Positions 23,866 through 33,850 of a DNA stretch of 64,000 nt are shown piece after piece (the stretch's first letter is position 1; each line of letters opens with the position of its first letter). The translations under genes and the position numbers were made by a program. The notes beneath the pieces are model-generated. The model was given only the letters and a program-made list of their open reading frames with translations. It was not told the DNA's origin and did no database searches. This DNA comes from Ophioderma brevispina. Taxonomy: Eukaryota; Echinodermata; Ophiuroidea; Amphilepidida; Ophiodermatidae. The stretch lies in NCBI GenBank assembly GCA_023653785.1, contig JAMKCH010058428.1, positions 62,001 to 126,000 on the forward strand, in the 5' to 3' direction.

Positions 23866-24605
23866 GTCTACCTGAGCCATTTTTGGAAACAAAACTCCCG
23901 AAGGGGGGGTTGTTGGTTACCAACCCCCTTTGATTTTCGTTACTGAACACCCGATTCCTGTAAATTTGGTACCAAAGGATAGCTTAGAGTTTCTGTTTTC
24001 CATTGGTACCAAAATAAGTACCAACATCCCCATTATGACGTTACCATGACGTCATATGTTAAGGAAAGTACGAAAATACTGAATATAGGATGGACAATTG
24101 ATATTTCGCAATTTTAGCGACTCAAACACCTTATTATAGCTCTAAAATGCTGTCATTATATAAAACTAGTTATTTCCCATCAAGTAGAGTCAAAAACCAC
24201 ATGAAAATCCGATTTTCCTAACCTTTTTGGCGAAAAATTGAATTTTTCACTGTGTGTGTCTATGGGAATAGCAGTTTTGCTGACATGCGAACTTTATGAC
24301 GTCATTGTGACGTAATGCTAGGCATGTTGGTATCAATGGAAAGAGGAGGACCATAGCTATCTATCAAGTGTCTGTGATGTTCGTGTGTTGTGTTAGGCAT
24401 GTTGGTACTTCTCTTCCGAAGGGGGGTGGTTGCCACCCCCCCCCCCCCATCCATTACTTTGGGATCACCCTGTATATTACTTATACCCCGGTGGATGTTT
24501 GTTTTTGGACGAAAAGGAGCGGAACAAGTCAATTGACAATTACATTAAATAATTTGGCTCCAAAAAAGTTTTTTTTTTAAAAGCCGGGGAAAACACCTGA
24601 AAGGG
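23866..24605. other. Left-arm-specific insertion or replacement
   Basis: Between TTTTCGTACAATA and TTATTTGTGACTC-GTACA the left arm has about 740 bp where the right arm has roughly 90 bp of unrelated sequence. Inside are two similar G/C-rich hairpin-like blocks, near 23,896-23,932 and 24,413-24,450, both of form TCC(C)GAAGGGGGG..TTG..CCCCC. There is also a C13 run at 24,436-24,448. Origin and exact edges are unclear. Confidence 0.5.
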
Positions 24606-24726
24606 GGGAGGGTTACTTGTTATTTGTGACTCAGTACATGATGAAGGTGTGTAATGTAGTCTAAAACCTGCAAATCTAAAAATATATGACAATGAAGTAA
24701 TAATTAATATGGCCATTTTCTTTTTC

Positions 24727-24891
24727 ACACACCGCCCATTGCTACTACCGTTTGAATAGTTTAGTGAGATCCTTGGATGGCCGGGTCGGACCGGTTCGCC
24801 GGCTCGATCCTGTGGCGAGAAGACGCTTGATCATTTAGAAGAAGTAAGTCGTAACAAGGTTTCCTTATGTGAACCTGCGAAAGCATCATTA
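24727..24891 (+). rRNA. 18S rRNA 3'-end fragment (pseudogene), left arm
   Basis: The text begins at ACACCGCCC, continues GCTACTACCG, GAATAGTTTAGTGAG and GAGAAGACG, and includes TTGATCATTTAGA and AAGTAAGTCGTAACAAGGTT. It ends with GAACCTGCG-AAGCATCATTA, the conserved 3' end of eukaryotic 18S. Universal positions are damaged: AAGTAAAAGTCG is shortened to AAGTAAGTCG, and CACCGCCCGTCG reads CACCGCCCATTG. Nothing of the rest of 18S lies upstream; similarity starts abruptly after TTTTTCACAC. It is therefore a non-functional fragment. Confidence 0.88.
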
Positions 24892-25875
24892 ACAGTACTT
24901 GCTTGCGAAATGAACAAGGCAAAGGTTGTCTCATCAAAGGTTCACACTTTGCATGGTCATGTCGGGTGCAACCCAATACACCTCGGTGGAGGGCACTATC
25001 TTCAGGGACTGAATGAATTGACCCATCTCCCACTGCGAGCGGCCCGTCATGTAATGTGTAGGAGCAATTATCGCCTAAGAGTGAGTGGAAAGCCCACGTC
25101 TTTCCAGCTGATGGGTATCCTCGGAACACTTACCCCGCTAGTAGCTCCTGGTGTGTGCTGGCGAAAGTGGGAGGCAAGTCATCCTGTCCCCGAGACGAGA
25201 GTCACTGGTCGGGGGCGAGTAGGCGCCTCGAATTGCAAATCAAATCTTGACCGGCATGGTAACCACGCACCGGGCCCACGACCTCTACGGAGACCGGCAG
25301 CCTGGGGGACCTGGCGTTAAAAACATGGCTCGTTCATCTGAGGATCGTTACCAATACGAGAAATCGCGTATGCGGTGGCGCGTAGACCAGGGATACGAGG
25401 GCAACCGCATCCGTAATCTGGCCCCCGTGCAAAGGGCATCCGTGATCTGGCCCCCGTGCAAAGGGGGCCCGAACTATGATCACTAGATGCTAGGCGTAGA
25501 GGAGCCATAGGAAGCGGACCTTCTCCACAACTGTCTGGGTTCCGTGCCTCGAGACGGGGCCCGCTGGACGGTCCGATGAGGAACCAGGGGAATACGCAAG
25601 TTGTTGTTCTGACGGTTAATCCCACGTTACCAGAATGGGTCCAAGGCGGAAGCTTGAAAAGCGCTCCTGGTGTGTGCCAGCCCGGTGTGAAAGCAGATAA
25701 TCCGGTAGGGCCATAGTCCGGGCCTCCATAGACGATAACGGATGAATAAACCGTGATGAAACTAGTTGCGTAAAGAGTCAATTGAAGCGATTGCCCTATT
25801 GGCACCATGGTTCCGGGACTATGGAGTACGCCAGGACAAATGGTTACTCATACCGGCCTGTTCGCTTCAGAGGGC
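24892..25875 (+). other. ITS-like rDNA spacer, left arm
   Basis: The GC-rich stretch joins the 18S 3' end to the 28S 5' end in the normal order and orientation, so it is read as internal transcribed spacer. A 5.8S gene would be expected inside, but its hallmark text (for example GAACGCAGC or GGATCACTCGGC) is not visible, implying deletion. A ~29 bp direct repeat with ATCTGGCCCCCGTGCAAAGG occurs at 25,406-25,466. A MITE interrupts it at 25,686. Long frames here are artefacts of GC-rich non-coding DNA. Confidence 0.65.
25686..25852 (+). mobile_element. CCGG-target MITE, copy 5, with empty site preserved
   Basis: This is a 167 bp element between CCGG at 25,682-25,685 and CCGG at 25,853-25,856. 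It starts TGTGAAAGCAGAT and keeps CCATAGTCCGG, CCATAGACGATAACGG and GATTGCCCTATTG. The right arm of the palindrome (26,271-26,297, reversed) reads GTGTGCCAGCCCGGCCTGTT with a single CCGG, exactly the pre-insertion site. Hence CCGG is a target-site duplication and the element proper begins TGTGAAAG. Confidence 0.92.
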
Positions 25876-26189
25876 CGACATCTGAACATCTCCGGTATTA
25901 TTGACTCAACTGAATTTACGCCATATTACTAAGCAGACGAAGAAACTAACCGGAATTCCCTCAGTAGCGGCAAGTGAAGCGAAAAAAAAAAAGCCCATCG
26001 GCAAATCCCCCGCGTCCAAGTGGCGTACGGGAAATATGAGGGTAAGGAAAGCCGTGGCTAAACGGGGGGACGAGGAGCCGACATCCTAGTGAAGGAGGCT
26101 CTTATCACATAGAGTGTGTTAGGCCCGCAGGCGCCCGTTGCCGACGGCTTTAGGCTTTCAAGAGTCGGATTGTTTTGGAAATGCAGTTT
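25876..26189 (+). rRNA. 28S rRNA 5'-end fragment (pseudogene), hinge
   Basis: The text CCGACATCTGAACATCTCCGG corresponds to the start of 28S, followed by CTGAATTTACGCCATATTAC, AAGAAACTAACCGGAATTCC, CTCAGTAGCGGCAAGTGAAG and GTGGCGTACGGGAAATATGA. Near the end is GAGTCGGATTGTTTTGGAA, the usual first-few-hundred-base region. The last ~235 bp have no inverted partner and form the hinge. Changes in conserved positions (CTGAATTTAAGCATATTAC altered, A11 run at 25,981-25,991) show it is not functional. A sense 24-kb-style full 28S does not follow. Confidence 0.88.
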
Positions 26190-26239
26190 TAGTTTCTTTT
26201 CGTCTGCTTAGTATATGTTAATAAGTGGAGTAAATAAAG
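26190..26239 (-). rRNA. 28S 5'-end fragment, inverted copy
   Basis: On the minus strand the text ATATACTAAGCAGACGAAAA followed by GAAACTAA matches the plus-strand ATATTACTAAGCAGACGAAG at about 25,924. This marks the inner edge of the right arm. It is far too short to be functional. Confidence 0.8.
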
Positions 26240-27049
26240 ACAGGAGAATTTTAGATATGTCGCTCCTATGACAGCGAACAGGCCGGGCTGGCACACCCCA
26301 GGAGCGCTTTTTCAAGCTGCCCCTTGGAACCATTCTGGTTAACGCGGGATGTACCGGTCAGAACAGGAGTCCCCTGGTTCCTCACCCAGACCGTCCAGCA
26401 CGGAACACAGGCAGGTTGTGGAGGAGGTGGCGCTTTCTATGGACTCCTCTGAAGCTCGCATCTAGGGATATCGTTCGGCCCGCTTTGCACTGAGGGCCCA
26501 GATTACGGAGCGGTGCCTCGTATCCCTGCGTCTGCGAGGCCACCAGCAATACGCATTTCTCGTAGTGGTAACGATCCTCCAGATGAACGAGGTTCGGGTG
26601 GTTACGTGGAGGCCATGTTTTGTTACGCCGAGTCCCTCCAGGCTGCCGGTCTCCGTAGAGGTCGTGGGCAGTGGGCGTGGTTACCATGCCGGTCAAGATT
26701 TAATTTGCGATTCACGAGGCGCCGACTCGTCCCGACCAGTGACTCTAGTCTCTGGGACAGGACGACTTTCCCACTTTCGCCAGCAACACGCCAGGAGCAG
26801 CTACTAGCGGGGTAAGAGTTCCGAGCCTCCCCATCAGCTGAAAGACGTGGGCTTTCCACTCAATCGTAGGCGAGAATTGAATACCACAAAATTACATGAC
26901 GGGCCGGACTAGCAGTGGGAAGATTGTCAATTAATTCAGTCCCTGAAGAGAGTGCCCTCCACCGAGGTGTATTGGGTTGCACCCGACATGACCATGCAAA
27001 GTGGGAACCTTTGATGAGACAAACTTGTTCATTTTGCAAGCACGTACGT
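26240..27049 (-). other. ITS-like rDNA spacer, right arm
   Basis: This is the reverse complement of the left-arm spacer, with blocks such as GGGCCCACGACC, GACCGGCAGCCTGG and AAAGACGTGGGCTTTCCACT matching. It lacks the MITE. Like the left arm it shows no 5.8S. Differences from the left arm are mostly short indels and substitutions. Confidence 0.65.
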
Positions 27050-27242
27050 TAATGATGCTTCCGCACGTTTCACATAATGAAACCTGCTTACGAACTTTTA
27101 CTTTCTCTAAATGATCGAGGTGTGATCCGTCTTCTCGCCACAGGATCGAGCCGGCGAACCGGCCCCCCCGACCTTCCGGAACCATCCAAAGGATTAGCAC
27201 TCTAAACCATTCTAATCGGGGTAGTAGCCAAGGGCGGTGTTG
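27050..27242 (-). rRNA. 18S rRNA 3'-end fragment, inverted copy
   Basis: Reading the minus strand gives ACACCGCCCTTGGCTACTAC, GAATGGTTTAGAGTG, GAGAAGACG, GATCATTTAGAGAAAGTAAA and GTGCGGAAGCATCATTAACG. It keeps the AGTAAAAG that the left copy lost, but has extra bases at GTTCGTAAGCAGG. Both arms thus carry independently damaged versions of the same 18S end. Confidence 0.87.
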
Positions 27243-27539
27243 TAAAAAAGAAAAGAAAAATGGTCATATTAATTATCAACTTATTGTCAGATCTGTTAGA
27301 GTTTGCAGGTTTTGGAGCTAAATTAACACCTTATCCGTGTACGAGTCACAAAAAAGATATATTAAAAACTTATCTTAGTTCAACCCAAAAATCACCAAAC
27401 CTTCATAAAAAAATATGTATAAATGGGAAATATAAGGTATTGTACGAAAAGATTTTAGTATATTTATGATCTTGTGAACTCCTTAGGGTTTTGTCACAAA
27501 TAAATAAAAGCAATTGTAATTTAAATGAAAACTATATAC

Positions 27540-28130
27540 ACAATTCACTATTTGTGGCGACCATTTTGAATTTTTGTGGAAAACTTGAAGCCAGTTTGGG
27601 TTTTTTCTTTTCAAATGTGTCTCAATGAACCTTGCTTTTGTCCAAAACTAACACTTGGGTACAAATATCATCATCATGGACATTCGAATACGTTAATATT
27701 GGCATGTCGAACCGCATTTTGGCCCGTCAGTTTGTTTTTTCAGCTGAAGGCAGCCATTGCATTTTGATTTTGAAAAAGTACATTCATTGGCTTTTTCGTG
27801 TTCAAAAACTATGTATAAACTAAAACGATCAGTGGAATTGGGAACTTGAAGTAGGGTGGGGTCTACATATTTATTAAAATGTGTCCTTGACAGCCATTTT
27901 GGGCGCCATTTTGTTTCTTCAGCTGAAGCAGCCCATTTTGGATTTTGAGAAGTATCTCATTGGCCTGTTCGTGTTCAAAAACATATGTTAAAACTAAATA
28001 TCATTAAATTTGGTCTTGGAATAGGGGGTCTACAATTATTTATTAAAATGCGCCATTTTGGCCGCCATTTTTGGATTTTGGAGGTAGAAGCCAGCAATAT
28101 TGGATTTTGTAAAGGTTATCTCATTGACTT
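27540..28130 (-). repeat. ~185 bp tandem repeats, right array
   Basis: This is the inverted counterpart of 23,050-23,650. Minus-strand blocks include AAAATGGCGGCCAAAATGGC, TTTAATAAATAATTGTAGAC, CATATGTTTTTGAACACGAA and CTGCTTCAGCTGAA. Two to three units are present. Confidence 0.75.
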
Positions 28131-28382
28131 TGTCATGCCATAAAAAACATATAATTTGTACTAATATCACATAATTGCACTAGGAATACATCAAACCAAT
28201 TTCTGACCCCTTGTAGGAGCACCCCGGGAAAGCAATTTGGGCACATTTTATCAACCCGACCTGTATTTTCGAAATCTACGCAAAATTGTGGTTCTAGGAA
28301 ACAGAAAAACGCTTTCAAACATAACCTGGTGAACACCATTTCCCATCTGGGCACAACTAAGAGCCCGACTAATTCACTCAAT

Positions 28383-31194
28383 ATTTATTTTGTTATCACA
28401 GAATACAGCAAAATACCAATTTTAAATTAATTATAAAAAATGTATTACAATGAGAGAGAAAAGTGATATTAGATAAAGGTTTATAACATGATTGTGATAA
28501 TTTCAATGAAGGAATTCAAATAATTTAAAACAGTGATAATGCCATAGGAAATATATAAGTTGTCTGAGTATTATATTTATAATGTCATATTAATAATGTC
28601 ATCAATGCTGACACCGTGGTGGGAACGAGGTCAACTGCTAAACGCAGGGCGTGGGTTGCACTGACTCTTGAAGATTTGACATGTTATGGTACTAAGGTAA
28701 CAAAAACAAGCAAGAACACAACACGCACTTACACGAAAACAGCAGTACGAACAAGACCGACTATTAGATAAAGGGAAGAAAAGTTGACATGTTAAGAAAG
28801 AAAAAGAAAGGCAAGCAAAAGAATTAAGAATGACGACAACACTGTATGAAAACTAAAAGATATTTTTCATGTGATTTGAACGAGATGAGTGAGGGGGAGG
28901 GGTTTTAGGTGGGATGGCAAATTAGACCAAAACAAGGGACCTTGGATGTTAAGTTTTATTATTTGCCAGGCAGGGTGAACATTTGTCTAACACAGTGACC
29001 AGCAAACTTGAGGCGCCTTTTCATAATCATGCCACTCACGTTTGGGAAGGTCTCCATATTATCTCTTTGTTGATTTGTATGTCCCTTCCGCTACATTTAA
29101 TTTATTTTTGGCGTTAGATGTAATCCACACGCATACCAGGGGGCTTTTTCAATTCATGTTCAGTGACACGTTCCACGCCGATCCTGGGCTAGATGCCGTG
29201 TCGATACTAGTGCTATGTTCATCAGCAGTCCAAGTTCTGTAACAATTAGTGTTTCCAGCTCGCGCCTGCGCCTGGAAATGATCCTAAAACCCCAGTCCCC
29301 TTCCCATCCATTATTGCTGACCCCATACAATAGTCACGAACTATTATAAATAAGGTAGGGAGCCAGAGTATCACCTTGTTAAGCACTCCTCGATATATGT
29401 TAAACAAGCCTCATTTGTATCACCCTCTGGAGTTGTCACGTTGGCTTTTGTATTTTGTAGTGTGGCTTTGACGATGATGTCTGGAATGTTCCATAAAACC
29501 TTTGACCAAAATGCTTTTTGAAGTCGATAAAAGCACCACATTGCAGGGAGTTATATCATGAATTCCTCTATTATTCCTGCGAATGCTAGAATCTTGCTTG
29601 CATGGATCTGTTTCTCTGAAACAAAATGAAACCATTTTGTCCCACAATAATAATATGCACGCGGACAATAAACAAATCAAATTATAAAAAATAAATCCAT
29701 AATATTTTCAATAGACAAACAAATACATATGAAACAAACCAAAAATATTATATTCCTTCAAAACTCAAATAAGTCAACTCATGTCGCAATTAAACGAAAA
29801 CAGATTATTAACAATGGAAACATTATTAAAAAAACATTACAACAACAAGTCACTGCGCAATTAATTACTACTTCCCAGCAAAGTGGACTAAAGTACACTT
29901 AAACATGTGAAATTAGCATTTGTGCCAAAGAATGTATAATTGAAGGCAATTGTTCCAAAAATGTCAGTTGCGTTTTTAACCTGTTTTTGATAATGTCTTG
30001 ATTATCGGTTAGGTTTTCGGGCCAGGGCCTTTCAAAAATAGCTAAAATGTGTTTGTCAATACTCAATATCAACAATTAATTTAAAATTTATTATTTGAAA
30101 TGTTTTGTCACCATGGTAGGTGAACGTACGAAACACAAAAGTATACTCCAAAATGTCAAAGAAATGCAGAAATTCAATCTTATTCAATTCGAATGACTAT
30201 TTGCTGAGAATGGGTATATCTGGTTCCACGTACGTTTAGCCAGGATGCGTCAAGAGTCGATAACTTGCTGACCAAACATAACCAGGCAGGTTTATTTTAA
30301 GGACTACTCTTGAATTAATACATTTAATAGCTCATACACCAATTGCGATTACGAAGATCATGACCAATAATGCATGCCTTACCAAACCTACTAATGCTTA
30401 TAACAAAGAACCTGGACGCCTAATTGGACCTCTAATAATCCGTCCTCCTCGCGCGAAATGCAGTATTGTCCTCATAATGTGTAGTATGAAACCCACTGCG
30501 ATGATAACAGATTGCAATCTCGTATACCCTACTTTGTGTCACTTATTTATTTTCTTTCCATTACCTATAACCCTGGCATACTCTCCTTAATGGACTTTCA
30601 AATCAAATTTTCTTACATTGCCAATGATTGAATAATTAAAGGGGATATAATTGGATTTCTATCTCTTCAATAAACTACTAGAGACACCCATCTTACACGA
30701 TTATGCTTATCAGCTTGACGAGTTGATGAGCTCTATGTGACTGCTAGACCTGAAGTTCATTTCACCAAATATTTGTCTTTTAAAATTTTTAGTGCATAAT
30801 CATTCAACATATGTATACGAAATTGGTTTTGATGAGCATTTTAGCAAACCTTACTTGCAATTTACCCCAACAAAGAGTGTAAAATAATCTACGCTGCAAA
30901 TGTGTGTGCAAGAACTGCGTAATCCAAATCACTATATTTAAAAAATTATCGATTATTCAATCATTCCTGTCGCAAATCGTTAACCTCAATTCAAACCTAT
31001 ATCTCTACCATATTTCACCAGAGATCCACCTTAACGGTTTCCACAGTATTTTGAAAGATTTAAATGTTCGTATATCTCAAAATGCCCAAATGGCATAGGG
31101 CAACATGTATTTCCTGAGGTAAATGCAACGGTGTCGGTGTATTTTGGGCAATAACCAAGTATGGTGTCATTAACACACGTGAGATGTGTTGTGT
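28383..31194. other. No recognised gene
   Basis: A mixed AT-rich stretch. I see no element ends, RNA genes or protein-like frames. It is one of the longest quiet stretches of the window. Confidence 0.5.
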
Positions 31195-31805
31195 CAGGCA
31201 AAATTTCTGAAGTAATCCTCTCCTTTAAAGGCAACCATGATGGACAAGCATTCGACTACGTCTCTGAGGACGAGTCACAGGGATCTGTACTGGCTCCCAA
31301 GCTGTTCAAATAGACAATATGGCTCGCCGACGATCTCGGCACTCGGACAAAGCTGTTCTGGAAGTAGAAATACGACTACGGCAGCTATGGCCCTACTTTG
31401 CAGCATATCTCAAGACCTTGAGACTTAAGCGAGTGAAGCCAAGACCCCCGCCACTGCCTTCCATCTTAACACAAAAGAGGCTTATTGCTCTGCTTCAAAT
31501 CAACCTCAAATTTTCTCGCCTCCGCGCAAACTACACCAACTTAATCTGGGAGTGAAGCCTTGATGGCAGCTTACTTATAGCACAAGCACCTCGAGTCAGT
31601 ATGCTCCAAGGTATCTTCGAGAAATGACCTCCTGTGCCGCCCTGTGGACCATCATGGGACGCCAGCCCAACGGCTCTACGCACCACGACCCTGTGTCTAC
31701 AAGCGTCCAATAACGCCGCCCCAGAAGCAGGCAGTGCTTCGGAGAGAATTCACACGCATAATCATAAAACTGGTTCAACGGAGAAGATTGAATAGCAGAC
31801 GAGCA
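31195..31805 (+). pseudogene. Decayed LINE reverse transcriptase fragment
   Basis: Across three frames there are successive RT-like pieces: SQGSVLAPKLF near 31,268 (the VPQGS-VLAP-LF motif), WLADDLGTRTKLFW near 31,320, then KVSSRNDLL near 31,610 and WDASPTALRTTTLCL at about 31,655-31,700. Together these match the order RT palm to post-RT region of Jockey/I/CR1-group LINEs, with at least three frameshifts. It ends abruptly at ~31,805 where the next LINE begins. Confidence 0.5.
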
Positions 31806-31809
31806 GTTG

Positions 31810-33392
31810 AGGAGGGTCAATCGGGAAGGAAGTGGCTAAGCCAAATGGGAGAAATGAAAACAAACGGGAAAGGCGCAGACCCTTGGAAGTGATGAATATG
31901 AGATGATTGGGCGAAGTTGGAACGCTTAAGGATTGGTGTGATGATAGAGTTGTGTCAGGGAGGGTTAAGATGGAAGAGGAATGCGGAGGAGTGTGTGGTG
32001 AGTGTGGTGGTCCCAATTCTGAAGGGGAAAGTGGAATGCATTAAGTTACGGTGCGTATGTGGGTGTAAAGTTATTGGAGTATGCAATGAAAAAATTGTAG
32101 AGAGGATTCTAGAGAATAGAATTCAGAGAATAGTGAAAGTGGATGAGATGCAATTTGGTGTTGGGCCAGGGAAAGGAACGAGGACGTGTTTTTCTTTTGA
32201 GGAGGTTGCAAGACGAATATCCAGCTAAAGGGAAAGAAAGAAGAAAACTGTATACATGGGTTGTTGATTTGGAAAAGGTATTTGATAGATATGTCCAAGG
32301 AAAGAAAGAGCTGGGCGATGAGAAAATATACCAGAGGCAATGGTTTAGCATTGTTAGTTTATATGAAGGATCAAAGACAAGAGATAGAGTGGGGTTGAAA
32401 AAAAAAAGGGGTTGTCTGAGGTGTTTGCGGTGACGGTTGAGTGTGACAAGGTTTGTTACTGTAACCCGTTGATAGTTGTAATTGTGATTGTGGTTATGGA
32501 GAGTGCAAAGGATGATTTGATGAGCGCGATGTTGTATTCTGATGATTTGGTTTGGTGAGTGAGACAACCGAGGGACTGAAGGAAAGTTTTGGAAATGGAA
32601 AGAAGGGTTGCAACTAGGTGAGAAGGTACATCTTGGAAAGGCTAAAATGATTGGTAAGCAGGATGGTGGGGGAAGTGTAGTGAGTACGGTGTGTTACGTA
32701 CGGGAAGAGAGGTAAAGCGTAAATTCAGGGTGGTGTGAGAAATATGGGAAAGGGCTTTCATCGGAGAGATGTACAAAGATGAAGGAGGGAGGACTCAAGC
32801 TGGCAAGAGATTTGGTGGGCGGAGATGTGTTGGAAAAAGTGCTTGGAGGGATGGTGGTGGCACAGTTGAAAAAGGTGTGATAAGGTGGTGGAATCGGAAA
32901 TGAGTGTTCGGACCTGGGAGACAGGGTAAATGTAAAGGTGGACGCGAGGCGGCTGTGACAGATAGTGTTAAGGTTGGGCGGGTGAAGTTTAGGCAATCTG
33001 TTATGGGGAGAGGTTGCTACATGGAAAAGATTTCTTTTGAAGGTATAAGGAATGGTGTATAAGAGTTGAGTGAGATCGGTGATGCTGTACGGGAACGAGG
33101 CATGGTGCCTGAGCGAAAATGAGATGGGGATATGATAAGGACAGAGAGAGAGAAGAGAGAGAGGCGAGCGATGGTAAGATCGATGTGTGGAGTGAGGTTG
33201 ATGGATAGAAGAAGATGAGGACATGGACGAAGCAAGTGGAAGAGGACAGAGATAGGAGCGTTGGTTTAGGATGGAGGATGCAATGAATCGGCTGGCAAGT
33301 GGCACGGCGAGTGAGGGGTAAAGACGATTGCTGTGAGTGTGATGTAAATCCGGCCACCCACCTGTTCACGGGGACAAAACCGGATTTAAAAC
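31810..33392 (+). pseudogene. RTE/BovB-like LINE, copy A, RT and C-terminal remnants
   Basis: Frameshifted RT pieces follow in order. VKVDEMQFGVGPGKGT lies near 32,135, the KVDEMQFGF-PG-GT motif of RTE-type LINEs. A LEKVFDR version of the catalytic A block lies near 32,268, and LYEGSKTRDRVGLK near 32,358. A Y(S)DDL-like FSDDLV remnant falls near 32,536. The late part encodes CSENEMGI-like and KQVEE pieces. It ends with TGTAAATCCGGCCACC and CGGGGACAAAACCGGATTTA, which copy B shares. The 5' EN portion is missing. The long serine/proline-rich minus-strand frames overlapping it are shadows. Confidence 0.7.
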
Positions 33393-33850
33393 TTGGATGA
33401 CTGGTACTACTACCTAGGAGTGAGTGAGAGTGACAGTATCAAAGACAGTGCTTAAGTCAGAAGCAATGAAAAAAAACGACCTTCTGCATATGAATGTAGG
33501 TCTGAAGTCATTTTTACCTTCAACAATGCTTTTTCCGTAATGTGTTTCTGTCTCCATCTCCCGGTTATGTTGTAAAAAAGGGAGAGCAGGTAGAAGATGG
33601 TAAGTTAACAGTCGGTTTTGTTGGAATTTACAACTGAACATATGGGCAGTACGTTTACTTAGTTACACTCAGCATAGATACATAAATCCATTTTACTGCG
33701 ATGTTTGATTAAGTAAGTGGAAGTATCTGGAAGTATCTCGTGTCCCGTGAAGTCCTATGTATGTAACTTGGTAGTAATCTTAATAATTATGCTGCATGGC
33801 ATTGACAGCTATATTTTTATCGAGTCAAGATGAATGAATGAAAAGTCGTG
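33393..33850 (+). repeat. Downstream flank duplicated with the LINE, copy A
   Basis: The text after the LINE end (ATATGAATGTAGGTC, AGCAATGC-like AACAATGCTTTTTCC, GTGTTTCTGTCTCCATCTCC, GATGTTTGATTAAGTAAGTGG and TTGGTAGTAATCTTAATAAT) recurs in order at 38,805-39,640. Shared flanks mean the pair arose by duplication of a longer segment, not by two retrotranspositions. Confidence 0.7.

Larger units (their letters stand above)
22802..28382. repeat. Large imperfect palindrome containing rDNA segments
   Basis: The left arm runs 22,802-25,954 and the right arm 26,190-28,382 in reverse complement; about 235 bp of 28S sequence forms the hinge. Matching blocks, outside in, are AGTCGGGCTCT-AGTTGTGCC, the ~185 bp repeats with AAAATGGCGGCC, CCCTAAGGAGTTCACAAGATCA-like text, the 18S 3' end, ITS-like DNA and 28S AGCAGACGAAGAAACTA. 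Arms differ by many small indels plus two large differences: a ~740 bp segment (23,866-24,605) in the left arm only and a MITE (25,686-25,852) in the left arm only. No open reading frame is shared by the arms. Confidence 0.9.

Noticed and set aside
24910..25808. Frames of 122-163 codons on both strands
   Set aside because: They fall within ITS-like rDNA; GC-rich non-coding DNA explains the lack of stops.
24727..27242. A working rDNA unit
   Set aside because: Only the 18S end and 28S start are present, 5.8S is not visible, and invariant positions are damaged in both arms.
22802..28382. Palindrome as a fold-back sequencing artefact (missed adapter or chimeric read)
   Set aside because: A MITE with clean target duplication is in one arm only, and a ~740 bp segment is also arm-specific; two passes of one molecule could not give that. 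Read-level checking would still be useful.
32694..33369. Long Ser/Pro-rich frames on the minus strand (up to 203 codons)
   Set aside because: They lie antisense to the RTE-like LINE, whose plus strand is G/A-rich, and have no family character.
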